64,000 nt of DNA from Arthrobacter sp. ZGTC131. GTDB taxonomy: Bacteria; Actinomycetota; Actinomycetes; Actinomycetales; Micrococcaceae. A program made the translations under genes and the position numbers. Shown one piece after another: positions 1-7,593 of the stretch (position 1 is its first letter; each line of letters starts with the position of its first letter). The stretch is from positions 152,421 through 216,420 of the forward strand of contig NZ_PJIK01000008.1 in the NCBI RefSeq assembly GCF_002929275.1, read 5' to 3'. The notes beneath the pieces are model-generated. The model made no database searches. It worked only from the letters and a program-made list of their open reading frames with translations, and was not told where the DNA came from.

Positions 1-214
1 GCGGCGCGATAAAGAGCGCCCCAATGCCCACGCCCACCAGGGAGATCGTGGCCGCATACGTCGCCCCCACAGCGTCGAAGCCAAGGTCCTGGGTCTTGAT
101 CAGGGTGGGAATGACAGTGCCCAGCACCACCAAATCGAATCCGTCCAGCACCATGGCCAGCCAACACAGCCAAACGGGCCACTGGGAACGGCGGGCAACT
201 GAAAGCGTTGACAT
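1..214 (-). CDS. MFS transporter, aromatic acid:H+ symporter type (N-terminal part)
   Basis: Only the first 71 codons lie in the window; the gene runs off the left edge. The start is the ATG whose complement is at 212-214 and the product begins MSTLSVARRSQWPVWL. A first membrane helix carries the DGFDLVVLG-type motif, followed by P and a second helix rich in Gly. The Asp-Gly-Phe-Asp motif in helix 1 is typical of the aromatic acid:H+ symporter (AAHS) family, which includes PcaK, the 4-hydroxybenzoate transporter. It is transcribed away from an IclR regulator and pobA, so import of 4-hydroxybenzoate or a related aromatic acid is the natural inference. The substrate cannot be settled from the fragment. 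Confidence 0.8.
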   Translation of the reverse strand, partial: MSTLSVARRSQWPVWLCWLAMVLDGFDLVVLGTVIPTLIKTQDLGFDAVGATYAATISLVGVGIGALFIAP

Positions 215-428
215 GGGAACCTCATTGTTCGGGTTTGGAGAACTGTTCATGAATGGAGGCCGCTGCGGCCAGCTGATCCGAGCACATTTGTTCGGAGTGA
301 CATCCGGCAGCCGAACCGGCAAGGCGTGTTGGCGGCCGAATGGACCGCGGGGACGTTTCGACATGAGAGTTGTATCACTCGCGGGTGTAATCTGTGACAA
401 CAAAAACCATTGAACGGAAGCGGGTGCT

Positions 429-1193
429 GTGGCCAACTCAACCTCCGGCGACTCCGTGGTGGACAGGGTGGTGCGCCTCATTGCAGCCTTCCCGGAGGGC
501 GTCACCGCCCTTCAACTTACGGAGCTGGCGGACCGCGCAGGGCTTCCCCTGACCACGGCGCACCGGCTGGTCAGGCAGTTGGCAGCCCATGGTCTCCTCG
601 AAGCCGGGGCCGGAGGTTCGGTGCGGCTGGGACTGCGGCTGTGGGAGCTGGTCAACCGCAATTCACCGACCCTCGCGCTGCGCCAGGCCGCGATGCCCTT
701 CATGGAGGACATTCAGCACGTGCTCAACCAGAACGTAAACCTCGCCGTTCTGGATGGCTGGGAAGCTCTCTTCGTGGAACGGCTCTCCCGACGCGGCTCC
801 GTGGCGAACCGAGCGCAGATTGCCGGCCGCATGGCCGTGCACGTGTCGTCGGCCGGACTGGCCCTGATGTCACACCAGCCGAGGTCCGTCCAGGCGGAAT
901 ACCTGGAACAGTTCTCCGATCCCGCCGGAAAGGTGACTCCGGAGGACCTGCGCGCCCTGCTGGGTGAAGCGGCCCGAGAGGGCTATGCGCAGTTGGCCGG
1001 GGTGATCGATCCGGACACGTGGGGCATCGCGGTTCCCGTGCTGGATGGCCAGAAGCGGGCGGTTGCGGCCCTCGGCGTCGTCGTTCCCTTGCGGGAGATG
1101 CGGATGCAGGCGCTGGTGCCGGCGCTGCAGACGGCAGCGAGGGGGATCGGGCGCAGGCTTGGCGAGTCGGCCACCGGCCCCGATTTCCGTTGA
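429..1193 (+). CDS. IclR family transcriptional regulator (PobR-like by context)
   Basis: A 254-residue protein of usual IclR length. Residues about 8-60 form the winged helix-turn-helix (VTALQLTELADRAGLPLTTA followed by the recognition helix). The remainder is the GAF-like effector domain, with the characteristic tail in which a GIAVPVLD segment precedes a second VAALGVV strand. The start is GTG at 429 with a weak purine-rich stretch (GGAAGCGGG) just upstream; no ATG is available in frame nearby. It lies between a divergent aromatic-acid transporter and pobA, which starts 110 bases downstream on the same strand. It probably controls both in response to 4-hydroxybenzoate or protocatechuate. 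The family and location support this; the effector is inferred. Confidence 0.88.
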   Translation: MANSTSGDSVVDRVVRLIAAFPEGVTALQLTELADRAGLPLTTAHRLVRQLAAHGLLEAGAGGSVRLGLRLWELVNRNSPTLALRQAAMPFMEDIQHVLNQNVNLAVLDGWEALFVERLSRRGSVANRAQIAGRMAVHVSSAGLALMSHQPRSVQAEYLEQFSDPAGKVTPEDLRALLGEAAREGYAQLAGVIDPDTWGIAVPVLDGQKRAVAALGVVVPLREMRMQALVPALQTAARGIGRRLGESATGPDFR

Positions 1194-1303
1194 ATGGAAT
1201 CCATGTAACGCCCGACATACCGCCCGGCGCACACTGTTAGCTAGAACGAACTTCCGGCCCCAGTCCCCCAAGCCGAGGGCCCCGCGACGAAGCGAGGAAC
1301 GTC

Positions 1304-2491
1304 ATGCCAGCACGCAAGGTCATCACCACCCAGGTTGCCATCATCGGCGCCGGCCCCGCCGGACTCATGCTGTCCCATCTTCTGGCCAAGGCCGGCGTCG
1401 AGTCCACAGTGATCGAAATCCGCAGCCGCCAGGAGATCTCCGAAACAGTCCGGGCGGGCATCCTGGAACACGGCACCGTCAACATGCTGGTGGACAGCGG
1501 CGTCTCCGACCGGGTTCTGCGCGACGGCGACCGGCACGACGGCATCGAATTGCGGTTCAACGGCGAGAGCCACCGCATCGACTTCAAGGACCTTGTGGGG
1601 GAGTCGGTCTGGCTGTATCCGCAGACGGACGTCTTCATGGACCTCGCCGCACGCCGGGAGGCCGACGGCGGCGACGTCCGCTACAGCGTCACGGACACCA
1701 CGGTCCACGACATCGAGGCCAAGCCCAGAGTCTGGTTCACGGACGCCGACGGCACGGAGTACGAGCTGCAGGCCGACTTCATCGCCGGCGCCGACGGCTC
1801 CCGCAGCCACTGCCGCTTGCAGATCCCCGAGGCGCACCGCAAGTGGTACTTCCACGAGTACCCCTTTGCCTGGTTCGGCATCCTCGCCGAGGCCCCGCGC
1901 AGCTCGGACGAGCTGATCTACGCCAACTCGGCCAACGGCTTCGCCCTGATCAGCCAGCGCACCGAGACCGTGCAGCGGATGTACTTCCAGTGCGACCCGA
2001 ACGAGGACGTGAACAACTGGAGCGAGGAACGGATCTGGGACGCCTTCCGCAGCCGGGCGAACGGAAACGGCTTCGAACTGAAGGAGGGCCCGGTCATCGA
2101 CAAGATGGTGCTGAAGTTCCGCAGCTTCGTGCACACGCCCATGCGCCACGGCAAACTCTTCCTGGCCGGGGACGCCGCCCATACGGTCCCGCCCACGGGC
2201 GCCAAGGGCCTGAACCTCGCCATCCACGACGTCAAGGTGCTGTTCGAGGGCCTGGACAGCTTCTACAAGTCGGGCTCCACCGCGCTCCTCGATTCGTACA
2301 GCGACCGTGCCCTTGACCGGGTCTGGAAGGCGCAGCAGTTCTCCTACTGGATGACGTCCATGCTGCACACCCCGGTGGATGCCGATGACTTCTCCCGGGC
2401 GCGGCAGCTCGGCGAACTCAACTCCGTGGTCTCCTCACGCCACGGCCAGGCCTATCTCGCCGAGGCCTACACCGGTTGGCCGTCCGCCTAG
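1304..2491 (+). CDS. pobA: 4-hydroxybenzoate 3-monooxygenase
   Basis: Group A flavin monooxygenase that hydroxylates 4-hydroxybenzoate to protocatechuate; 395 residues against 394 in the Pseudomonas enzyme. The FAD motif GAGPAG is at 15-20, the second FAD motif GDAAHTVPPTGAKG begins at 289. Residues known to bind substrate in the Pseudomonas protein are kept: Tyr206, Ser217, Arg219, Tyr227, Pro297 and Tyr389 (Pseudomonas Tyr201, Ser212, Arg214, Tyr222, Pro293, Tyr385). The helix that binds the 2'-phosphate of NADPH is different: Arg33, Tyr38 and Arg42 of Pseudomonas are Ile39, Glu44 and Thr48 here, which points to use of NADH. AGGAA lies 5 bases before the ATG (1294-1298). It follows an IclR regulator and a divergent aromatic-acid transporter. 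Confidence 0.95.
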   Translation: MPARKVITTQVAIIGAGPAGLMLSHLLAKAGVESTVIEIRSRQEISETVRAGILEHGTVNMLVDSGVSDRVLRDGDRHDGIELRFNGESHRIDFKDLVGESVWLYPQTDVFMDLAARREADGGDVRYSVTDTTVHDIEAKPRVWFTDADGTEYELQADFIAGADGSRSHCRLQIPEAHRKWYFHEYPFAWFGILAEAPRSSDELIYANSANGFALISQRTETVQRMYFQCDPNEDVNNWSEERIWDAFRSRANGNGFELKEGPVIDKMVLKFRSFVHTPMRHGKLFLAGDAAHTVPPTGAKGLNLAIHDVKVLFEGLDSFYKSGSTALLDSYSDRALDRVWKAQQFSYWMTSMLHTPVDADDFSRARQLGELNSVVSSRHGQAYLAEAYTGWPSA

Positions 2492-2553
2492 GCAGTCCGC
2501 ACCCACCCCGGCCGCAGAAGCCGGCCAACCGCCGTCGGGCTTAACATCGGTCC

Positions 2554-3585
2554 ATGGACCCCATCACCATCATCGGCGGCGGCATCGCCGGCCTGGCGCT
2601 CGCCGCCGGTCTCGATCCGCAGCGCTTCGACGTCACACTCCATGAGCAGCGTCCCGGCGTGCCGCCCGTGGAAACCTCTCTGGCCATGTGGCCCGAAGCG
2701 CAGGCCGCCCTGGCACTGCTCGGCATCCTGCCGGACGTCCGCGCAGCAAGCACCGGGTTCGGCGGCATGGCCCTGCGGGACAGCGCCGGAAATGCGTGGG
2801 GTTCGCCGGAGGTGCGCGGGGTCCTCGGAGTTTCCCGGGCTGATCTCCTCATGATCCTTGATGCCGCCGTTCCCCACGCCGTGCAGCGGGTGGCAGGCCG
2901 GGTGGACGACGTGCCGGCGTCGGGCCCGTTGGCGGCAGGGCTGCTGGTGGGCGCCGACGGCGTGCACAGCGTGGTCCGCCGCACGTTCTGGGGCAAGCGG
3001 GCCGCGGCCAAGCTGACGCCGTACCTCGCCCTGCGGGGCGTCCTCGCCGAGCCGATCGCCCCGGATGCGGGCGGCGAATACTGGGGCCGCGGACAGCTGT
3101 TCGGCATCACGCCGGCGTCGGGCGGGAGGACCTACTGGTACGCGTCGTTCCGTTCGGACCTGGGGCCGGCCGGAATTGACGCCGCCGAGGCGCTGCAGCG
3201 GACCCGGGAACGGTTCGCCGGAAGCGCCCCCGCCATCGGGCGCGTCTTGGCGAAGGCCGCGCCGGAATCCACCCTCGCCCAGCGGATCTGGACTGTTCCG
3301 ACGCTCGGCAGCTTTGTCCGGCCGGGCGCAGTCCTGATCGGCGACGCCGCGCACGGGATGACTCCCAACCTTGGGCGGGGAGCCTGTGAGGCCATCGTGG
3401 ACGCCGCCAACCTGGCCGAACTCCTGAACGCGCAGCCAATGGGCGAGGCACTGAGGGCCTACAACCGGCAGAGGGTGGTCCGGACGCAGCTGCTGCGGGT
3501 TGCTTCCTCGGCCATGACCGGCCTGGCGCTCACCGAACACGCCCAGCCGCTCCGCGACCGCCTGCTCGGGCTGGCTGCCCGCTAA
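2554..3585 (+). CDS. FAD-dependent monooxygenase
   Basis: A 343-residue flavoprotein of the PHBH fold. The N-terminal dinucleotide motif IIGGGIAGLAL has Gly8, Gly10 and Gly13; the GADGVHS motif (DG at 135-136) and the GDAAHGMTPNLGRG motif (GD at 263-264) complete the three fingerprints of group A flavin monooxygenases. It is shorter than PobA and lacks the PobA substrate residues. It starts 62 bases after pobA on the same strand with no clear ribosome site, so co-transcription is possible. The aromatic or polyketide-like substrate cannot be read from the sequence; association with aromatic catabolism is only suggested by position. Confidence 0.85.
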   Translation: MDPITIIGGGIAGLALAAGLDPQRFDVTLHEQRPGVPPVETSLAMWPEAQAALALLGILPDVRAASTGFGGMALRDSAGNAWGSPEVRGVLGVSRADLLMILDAAVPHAVQRVAGRVDDVPASGPLAAGLLVGADGVHSVVRRTFWGKRAAAKLTPYLALRGVLAEPIAPDAGGEYWGRGQLFGITPASGGRTYWYASFRSDLGPAGIDAAEALQRTRERFAGSAPAIGRVLAKAAPESTLAQRIWTVPTLGSFVRPGAVLIGDAAHGMTPNLGRGACEAIVDAANLAELLNAQPMGEALRAYNRQRVVRTQLLRVASSAMTGLALTEHAQPLRDRLLGLAAR

Positions 3586-3707
3586 GTCCGGCAGCCGCCG
3601 TCGGCCGTCCACATACACGCGGCCCTCACCCGCACGAATGGCTCTGGGCGGGCCGGTCAAGCTGGGCGGGGCCGGTGACGCGAGCTGAGGCGGACGACGG
3701 CGGCCCG

Positions 3708-4142
3708 TCAGTCCTGCTCGAGCGTCTCGGTGAGGTGATGCGTGGGGATGCGGTCACGGTCGTAGGTGATTTCCGTGTAGCCGTGCGGCTCCGGCTTGCC
3801 GTTGGGGCTGAGGTTCACGAACACGATCTCCTCGATGGTGAGGATGCTCCGGCGGGTGATCATGTTGCGCACCTCTGCCCGCATGGTCAGCGAGGTGCGG
3901 CCAAAGCGCGTGGCGGTCAGCCCCATCTCGATCAGGTCGCCCTGCACGGCCGAGCTGACAAAGTTGATCTCGGAGATGTACTTGGTGACGGCGCGGCCGT
4001 TGCCGAGCTGGAGGATGGCGTAGATCGCGGCTTCCTCGTCGATCCACTTCAGCAGGCTTCCGCCGAACAGGGTGCCGTTGGCGTTCAGGTCCTCGGGCCT
4101 GACCCACTTGCGGGTGCGGAAGGTGATGTCCTTAGTTTCCAT
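3708..4142 (-). CDS. Acyl-CoA thioesterase, hotdog fold (YciA/BACH type)
   Basis: A 144-residue single hotdog domain. The N-terminal third has the family motif NANGTLFGGSLLKWIDEEAA (Asn20, Gly23, Gly27-28, Asp35), which carries the catalytic Asp and the helix of the hotdog. A later TRFGRTSLTMRAEV strand fits the core sheet. Members hydrolyse acyl-CoA thioesters in the cytosol, usually as hexamers. The gene stands alone between the flavin monooxygenase (convergent) and a GNAT gene on the same strand, and starts with ATG. Chain-length preference cannot be deduced. Confidence 0.85.
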   Translation of the reverse strand: METKDITFRTRKWVRPEDLNANGTLFGGSLLKWIDEEAAIYAILQLGNGRAVTKYISEINFVSSAVQGDLIEMGLTATRFGRTSLTMRAEVRNMITRRSILTIEEIVFVNLSPNGKPEPHGYTEITYDRDRIPTHHLTETLEQD

Positions 4143-4258
4143 ACCGAGAGATTAGTCGACGGCGGCGGCCCGGCTCCGAGTGTGACGGCGGCCCTGCCCC
4201 GCACACGCGGCCGAGGCCGGTCACGCGGGCCAAGCCGGTTGTCGGCGGAAGAGGGGGC

Positions 4259-4762
4259 TCAGGCCATGGCCGTGTGCGCCGCGCTGTGCGAATCGATGCT
4301 CTTGGCGTAGCAGTACGAGTGTTCGACGCCGATGTACGGGCCGAAGTTGGGCACCGGCTCGAAGCCGGAGTTCTGGTAGAAGTTCCGCCCGTCGGGCTGG
4401 GCGGACCCGGCCTCGGCCGTGACGCGGGTGATGCCCTGCGCGAACGCCTCCGCCTCAAGGGCCGCCAGGATCGAGCTGGCCACGCCCGAGCCGCGCGTGT
4501 AGGGCAGTACGTACAGGCGCTTGATCTCGGCAGTCTGCGAATCGAGCAGCCGGAGACCGCCGCAGCCCACGGGCTGCCCGGAACCCTTGTCGTACGCCAC
4601 CAGGAACACCGCGGTGTCCACCTCGGACGGCTTCGGCCCCGGCTCGTGGTCGGCGCGCCCGAACCGGGCGTCGAGCTCCGCCTGCTGGGCCGCCCGCAGG
4701 TCCGCACCCACAGGGTTGCTCCAGCTGACTTTCCTGATGTTGAGCCTGGGGTTGGTCTGCAT
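4259..4762 (-). CDS. GNAT family N-acetyltransferase
   Basis: A 167-residue acetyltransferase. The acetyl-CoA binding motif A is seen as IKRLYVLPYTRGSGVASSIL (the Q/R-x-x-G-x-G/A loop is RGSGVA), preceded by the beta strand VGCGGLRLLD and followed by an NFYQNSGFEPV segment typical of motif B. The ATG at 4762 is preferred because GAGGCAGAG lies just upstream; a TTG 36 bases earlier keeps the frame open but looks less likely. Substrate unknown. It is separated from the thioesterase gene by about 115 bases on the same strand. Confidence 0.85.
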   Translation of the reverse strand: MQTNPRLNIRKVSWSNPVGADLRAAQQAELDARFGRADHEPGPKPSEVDTAVFLVAYDKGSGQPVGCGGLRLLDSQTAEIKRLYVLPYTRGSGVASSILAALEAEAFAQGITRVTAEAGSAQPDGRNFYQNSGFEPVPNFGPYIGVEHSYCYAKSIDSHSAAHTAMA

Positions 4763-4873
4763 CTCTGCCTCGATTCGCCGAAGGGTTATGCAGATCAAGC
4801 CTAGGAGCGCGCCGTTACCGCGGTGTTTCCTGCGGGTAAGCGCCTCGAGAACAGTGCCGCGGCGGTGCGGGAG

Positions 4874-5539
4874 CTACCCGGCGGACCGCCCCATCGGGTC
4901 CTCCGCGGTGGGATCTGCCAGAGCCAGGCCGCCCACCGGGCTGGCATCCCAATGAATCAGTTGCCAGCCGGCGTCGGGATCCCCTTCCAGCGCCACGATG
5001 CCGGTGTTGGCCAGGACGTGCCTGGCGGCGAATTCCATGTCGATATTGTCCGCCCGGAGGCCGGCCCAGACGCGGATGGCGGCACCGTGGCTCACGACGG
5101 CCACTGCGCCCGCGTCCGAGGCGTCGGCGGCCACCTTTGCGATGGCGGCGTCATAGCGTTCAAAGAACTCGTGCCCGTCGGGGCCGGCGGGCATCCGCCG
5201 GTCGAAGTCCCCGGCGGCCCAGGCGAAGACGGTGGTCATGTACCGGCGGTGGGCCTCATGGTCCGTGAGCTTTTCGAGGGAACCCGCCTCGATTTCGTGG
5301 ATCCCGTCCAGCACCTCGACATCCAGCCCGAGTTCGCGGCCAAGCGGCTTGGCCGTGACCTGGGTCCGGAGCAGGGTGGAGGCATACAGCGCGTTGATCG
5401 GCTCATTCACGAGCGCCCTCGGCAACGCCTCGGCCTGCCGTTCGCCCAGCTCGGTCAGGCCGGGGCCGGGGTGCGCCGTGTCCAGCTGCCCCAGCACGTT
5501 TCCGGGGGTCTCTCCGTGGCGGATGAGCAGGAGCTTCAT
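4874..5539 (-). CDS. Histidine phosphatase family protein (phosphoglycerate mutase-like)
   Basis: A 221-residue protein with the signature LLLIRHGET at the N-terminus (catalytic RHG), the second conserved Arg in YASTLLRTQVTAKPL, the Glu-bearing segment IHEIEAGSLE, and the second catalytic His in VAVVSHGAAIRVW. This fits broad phosphatases of the histidine phosphatase superfamily more than true glycolytic mutase. The ATG at 5539 is supported by AAGGA 9 bases upstream; a second ATG three codons earlier overlaps that site. It follows purB on the same strand, with a stem-loop between them, so it probably has its own promoter. Confidence 0.88.
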   Translation of the reverse strand: MKLLLIRHGETPGNVLGQLDTAHPGPGLTELGERQAEALPRALVNEPINALYASTLLRTQVTAKPLGRELGLDVEVLDGIHEIEAGSLEKLTDHEAHRRYMTTVFAWAAGDFDRRMPAGPDGHEFFERYDAAIAKVAADASDAGAVAVVSHGAAIRVWAGLRADNIDMEFAARHVLANTGIVALEGDPDAGWQLIHWDASPVGGLALADPTAEDPMGRSAG

Positions 5540-5609
5540 GGTTCGCATTCCTTTTCGTCTTCGTGAAGGTGAGCGGGGCGCTTCCGCGGAAGCTGCCGGG
5601 TAACGGAAA

Positions 5610-5637
5610 CGGTGCCGGGCAGCGAAGCCCGGCACCG
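5610..5637 (-). terminator. Stem-loop terminator after purB
   Basis: CGGTGCCGGGC at 5610-5620 pairs perfectly with GCCCGGCACCG at 5627-5637 around a 6-base loop. It lies 10 bases beyond the purB stop codon. There is no long U tract, as is common in high-GC actinobacteria. Confidence 0.65.
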
Positions 5638-5646
5638 CCGTCGTAC

Positions 5647-7089
5647 TTATTTGAGGTGGTCCACCAGCTGGTCGGCGATGCCCGTGTACTTGCCGGGCGT
5701 CAGCGCCAGCAGCCGGGCTTCCGCCTCCGGCGAGAGCCCCAGGCCCTGGACGAACTCCTGCATGCGGGCAGCGTCCACGCGCTGGCCGCGCGTGAGGTCC
5801 TTGAGGCGCTCGTAGGGGTTCTCCATGCCTTCGACGCCGGCAATCGCCTCTGCGCGCATGACCATCTGGATCGCCTCGCCCAGCACTTCCCAGTTGGTGT
5901 CGAGGTCGCCGGCCAGCACGTCCTCTGCCACGTCAAGGCGGTCGAGGCCCTTGGCCACGTTGGAGATCGCCAGCAGCGAGTGGCCGAACGCCACGCCGAT
6001 GTTGCGCTGGCTGGAGGAGTCCGTGAGGTCGCGCTGCCACCGGGACGTGACCAGCGTGGAGCCGAGCACGTCCAGGAGCCCCGAGGAGATTTCCAGGTTG
6101 GCCTCGGCGTTTTCGAAGCGGATCGGGTTGACCTTGTGCGGCATCGTGGAGGAGCCGGTGGCGCCGGCCACGGGGATCTGCGCGAAGTAGCCGATCGAGA
6201 TGTAGCTCCAGATGTCCGTGCAGACGTTGTGCAGGATCCGGTTGAAGCGGGCCACGTCGGCGTAAAGCTCGGCCTGCCAGTCGTGGCTTTCGATCTGGGT
6301 GGTCAGCGGGTTCCAGGTCAGGCCCAGGCCCTCGACGAACGACTTGGAAACCTGCTGCCAGTCGGCGCCCGGGACGGAGGCCACGTGGGCGGCGTAGGTG
6401 CCGGTGGCGCCGTTGATCTTGCCGAGGTACTCGGTCCTGGCAATGCGGTCCAGCTGGCGTGTGAGGCGGTGGGCGATGACGGCGAGTTCCTTGCCCAGTG
6501 TGGTGGGCGTGGCGGGCTGGCCGTGCGTGCGGGACAGCATGGGCACGGAGCGGTTCTCTTCCGCCATCTTGCTGATCTGGGCCACGAGCGCCTTGGCGGC
6601 GGGCAGCCACACGTCCTCCACAGCTCCCTTGACACCCAGGGCGTACGAGAGGTTGTTGATGTCTTCCGAGGTGCAGCCGAAGTGCACCATGGCCGTGAGG
6701 TGCTCAATGCCGATCGACGGCAGCCGGCGGCCGATGTAGTACTCCACGGCCTTCACGTCGTGAACGGTGACGGCCTCGATGTCGGCAAGTTCCGCGACGG
6801 AGGCGGCGTCGAATTCCGTGACGATCCTGCGGAGCTGCTCCTGCTGCTCAGAGGTCAGGGGGCCTGCGCCGGGGAGGACGTTGTTGCTGGTCAGGTGGAT
6901 GAGCCACTCCACCTCGACGGCGACGCGGTCGCGGTTGAGGGCGGCCTCGGACAGGTAGTCCACCAGGGGTGCGACGGCGGGCTGGTAGCGGCCGTCCAGC
7001 GGGCCGAGCGCAATCTTTTCCGGCGACGCGGCGAGGGCCAGGCGTCCGGAGGGCGTACGGGTGTCAGCTGTGGCGGCAGTTTCAGGCAT
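5647..7089 (-). CDS. purB: Adenylosuccinate lyase
   Basis: A 480-residue member of the fumarase/aspartase superfamily acting twice in purine synthesis: SAICAR to AICAR, and adenylosuccinate to AMP. The superfamily signature GSSTMPHKVNPIRFENAEAN is present near residue 310, with the catalytic Ser in the flexible loop. The N-terminal LGPLDGRYQPAVAPL segment and the HFGCTSEDINN motif (His-Thr/Cys-Ser-Glu) identify the E. coli PurB type rather than the shorter Bacillus type. It stands alone, is closed by a stem-loop and has about 200 bases of upstream non-coding DNA. ATG start at 7089. Confidence 0.96.
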   Translation of the reverse strand: MPETAATADTRTPSGRLALAASPEKIALGPLDGRYQPAVAPLVDYLSEAALNRDRVAVEVEWLIHLTSNNVLPGAGPLTSEQQEQLRRIVTEFDAASVAELADIEAVTVHDVKAVEYYIGRRLPSIGIEHLTAMVHFGCTSEDINNLSYALGVKGAVEDVWLPAAKALVAQISKMAEENRSVPMLSRTHGQPATPTTLGKELAVIAHRLTRQLDRIARTEYLGKINGATGTYAAHVASVPGADWQQVSKSFVEGLGLTWNPLTTQIESHDWQAELYADVARFNRILHNVCTDIWSYISIGYFAQIPVAGATGSSTMPHKVNPIRFENAEANLEISSGLLDVLGSTLVTSRWQRDLTDSSSQRNIGVAFGHSLLAISNVAKGLDRLDVAEDVLAGDLDTNWEVLGEAIQMVMRAEAIAGVEGMENPYERLKDLTRGQRVDAARMQEFVQGLGLSPEAEARLLALTPGKYTGIADQLVDHLK

Positions 7090-7287
7090 GCCCTGATTCT
7101 TTCATGAACTCCAGCGGCCGCTGAAGCTGGCGGTCGGTTGTGACTTCTCCCCAACAGCCGTTGCCGGGGACACCTTTCCACATAGCCGACGGCGGCCGTT
7201 CCGGTGCGCTGCCGGAGTCCGTAGCGTCGTGGCCGGGAGGAAGACCGGTCGGATGCCGGGTACGGCAAAAGGGGGAGGAGTAACCGG

Positions 7288-7593
7288 ATGAGGGCCAGCG
7301 TCACAGCGGCTGACGCCGCGGCGTGTTCGTCGCGCAGCTTTGAAGTCCAATTGCTGGCGGGGCGCGTGGAGGCGTGCGCGGCACGGCTTGACGAGGTGCT
7401 TGCCCGGCTATCGCGGTTGCAGCTGGCAGAGTGGCAGTCGCCGGCGGGCAGGGCCTACCGGGAAAGCGCAGGTCGGCACGCCGCAGCCCTGCGCCGGGCC
7501 GGGGAGCAGATGGACTCGGCCGCAGCGTCCGTGCGAAGGCACGCCCACAATGTGTCCTTGTCCTCTCCGCGGACTGCGGCCGGCGGGTTCTGA
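7288..7593 (+). CDS. WXG100-like small helical protein
   Basis: A 101-residue protein predicted to be two long helices around a central WQS turn (Trp49). This resembles the W-x-G hairpin of ESAT-6/WXG100 secretion substrates, with Ser in place of Gly: LQLAEWQSPAGRAYRE. Length and the Ala/Arg-rich heptad pattern fit the family. There is no signal peptide and no clear C-terminal Y-x-x-x-D/E signal. GGGGGAGGAG lies just before the ATG. Its TGA overlaps the ATG of the next gene (TGATG at 7591-7595), so the two are translationally coupled. No ESX secretion genes are in the window; a role as partner of the downstream protein is inferred. Confidence 0.6.
   Translation: MRASVTAADAAACSSRSFEVQLLAGRVEACAARLDEVLARLSRLQLAEWQSPAGRAYRESAGRHAAALRRAGEQMDSAAASVRRHAHNVSLSSPRTAAGGF

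Noticed and set aside
5563-7107. A 514-codon plus-strand frame opposite purB
   Set aside because: purB carries the full superfamily signature on the other strand; the plus frame has no recognisable segment.
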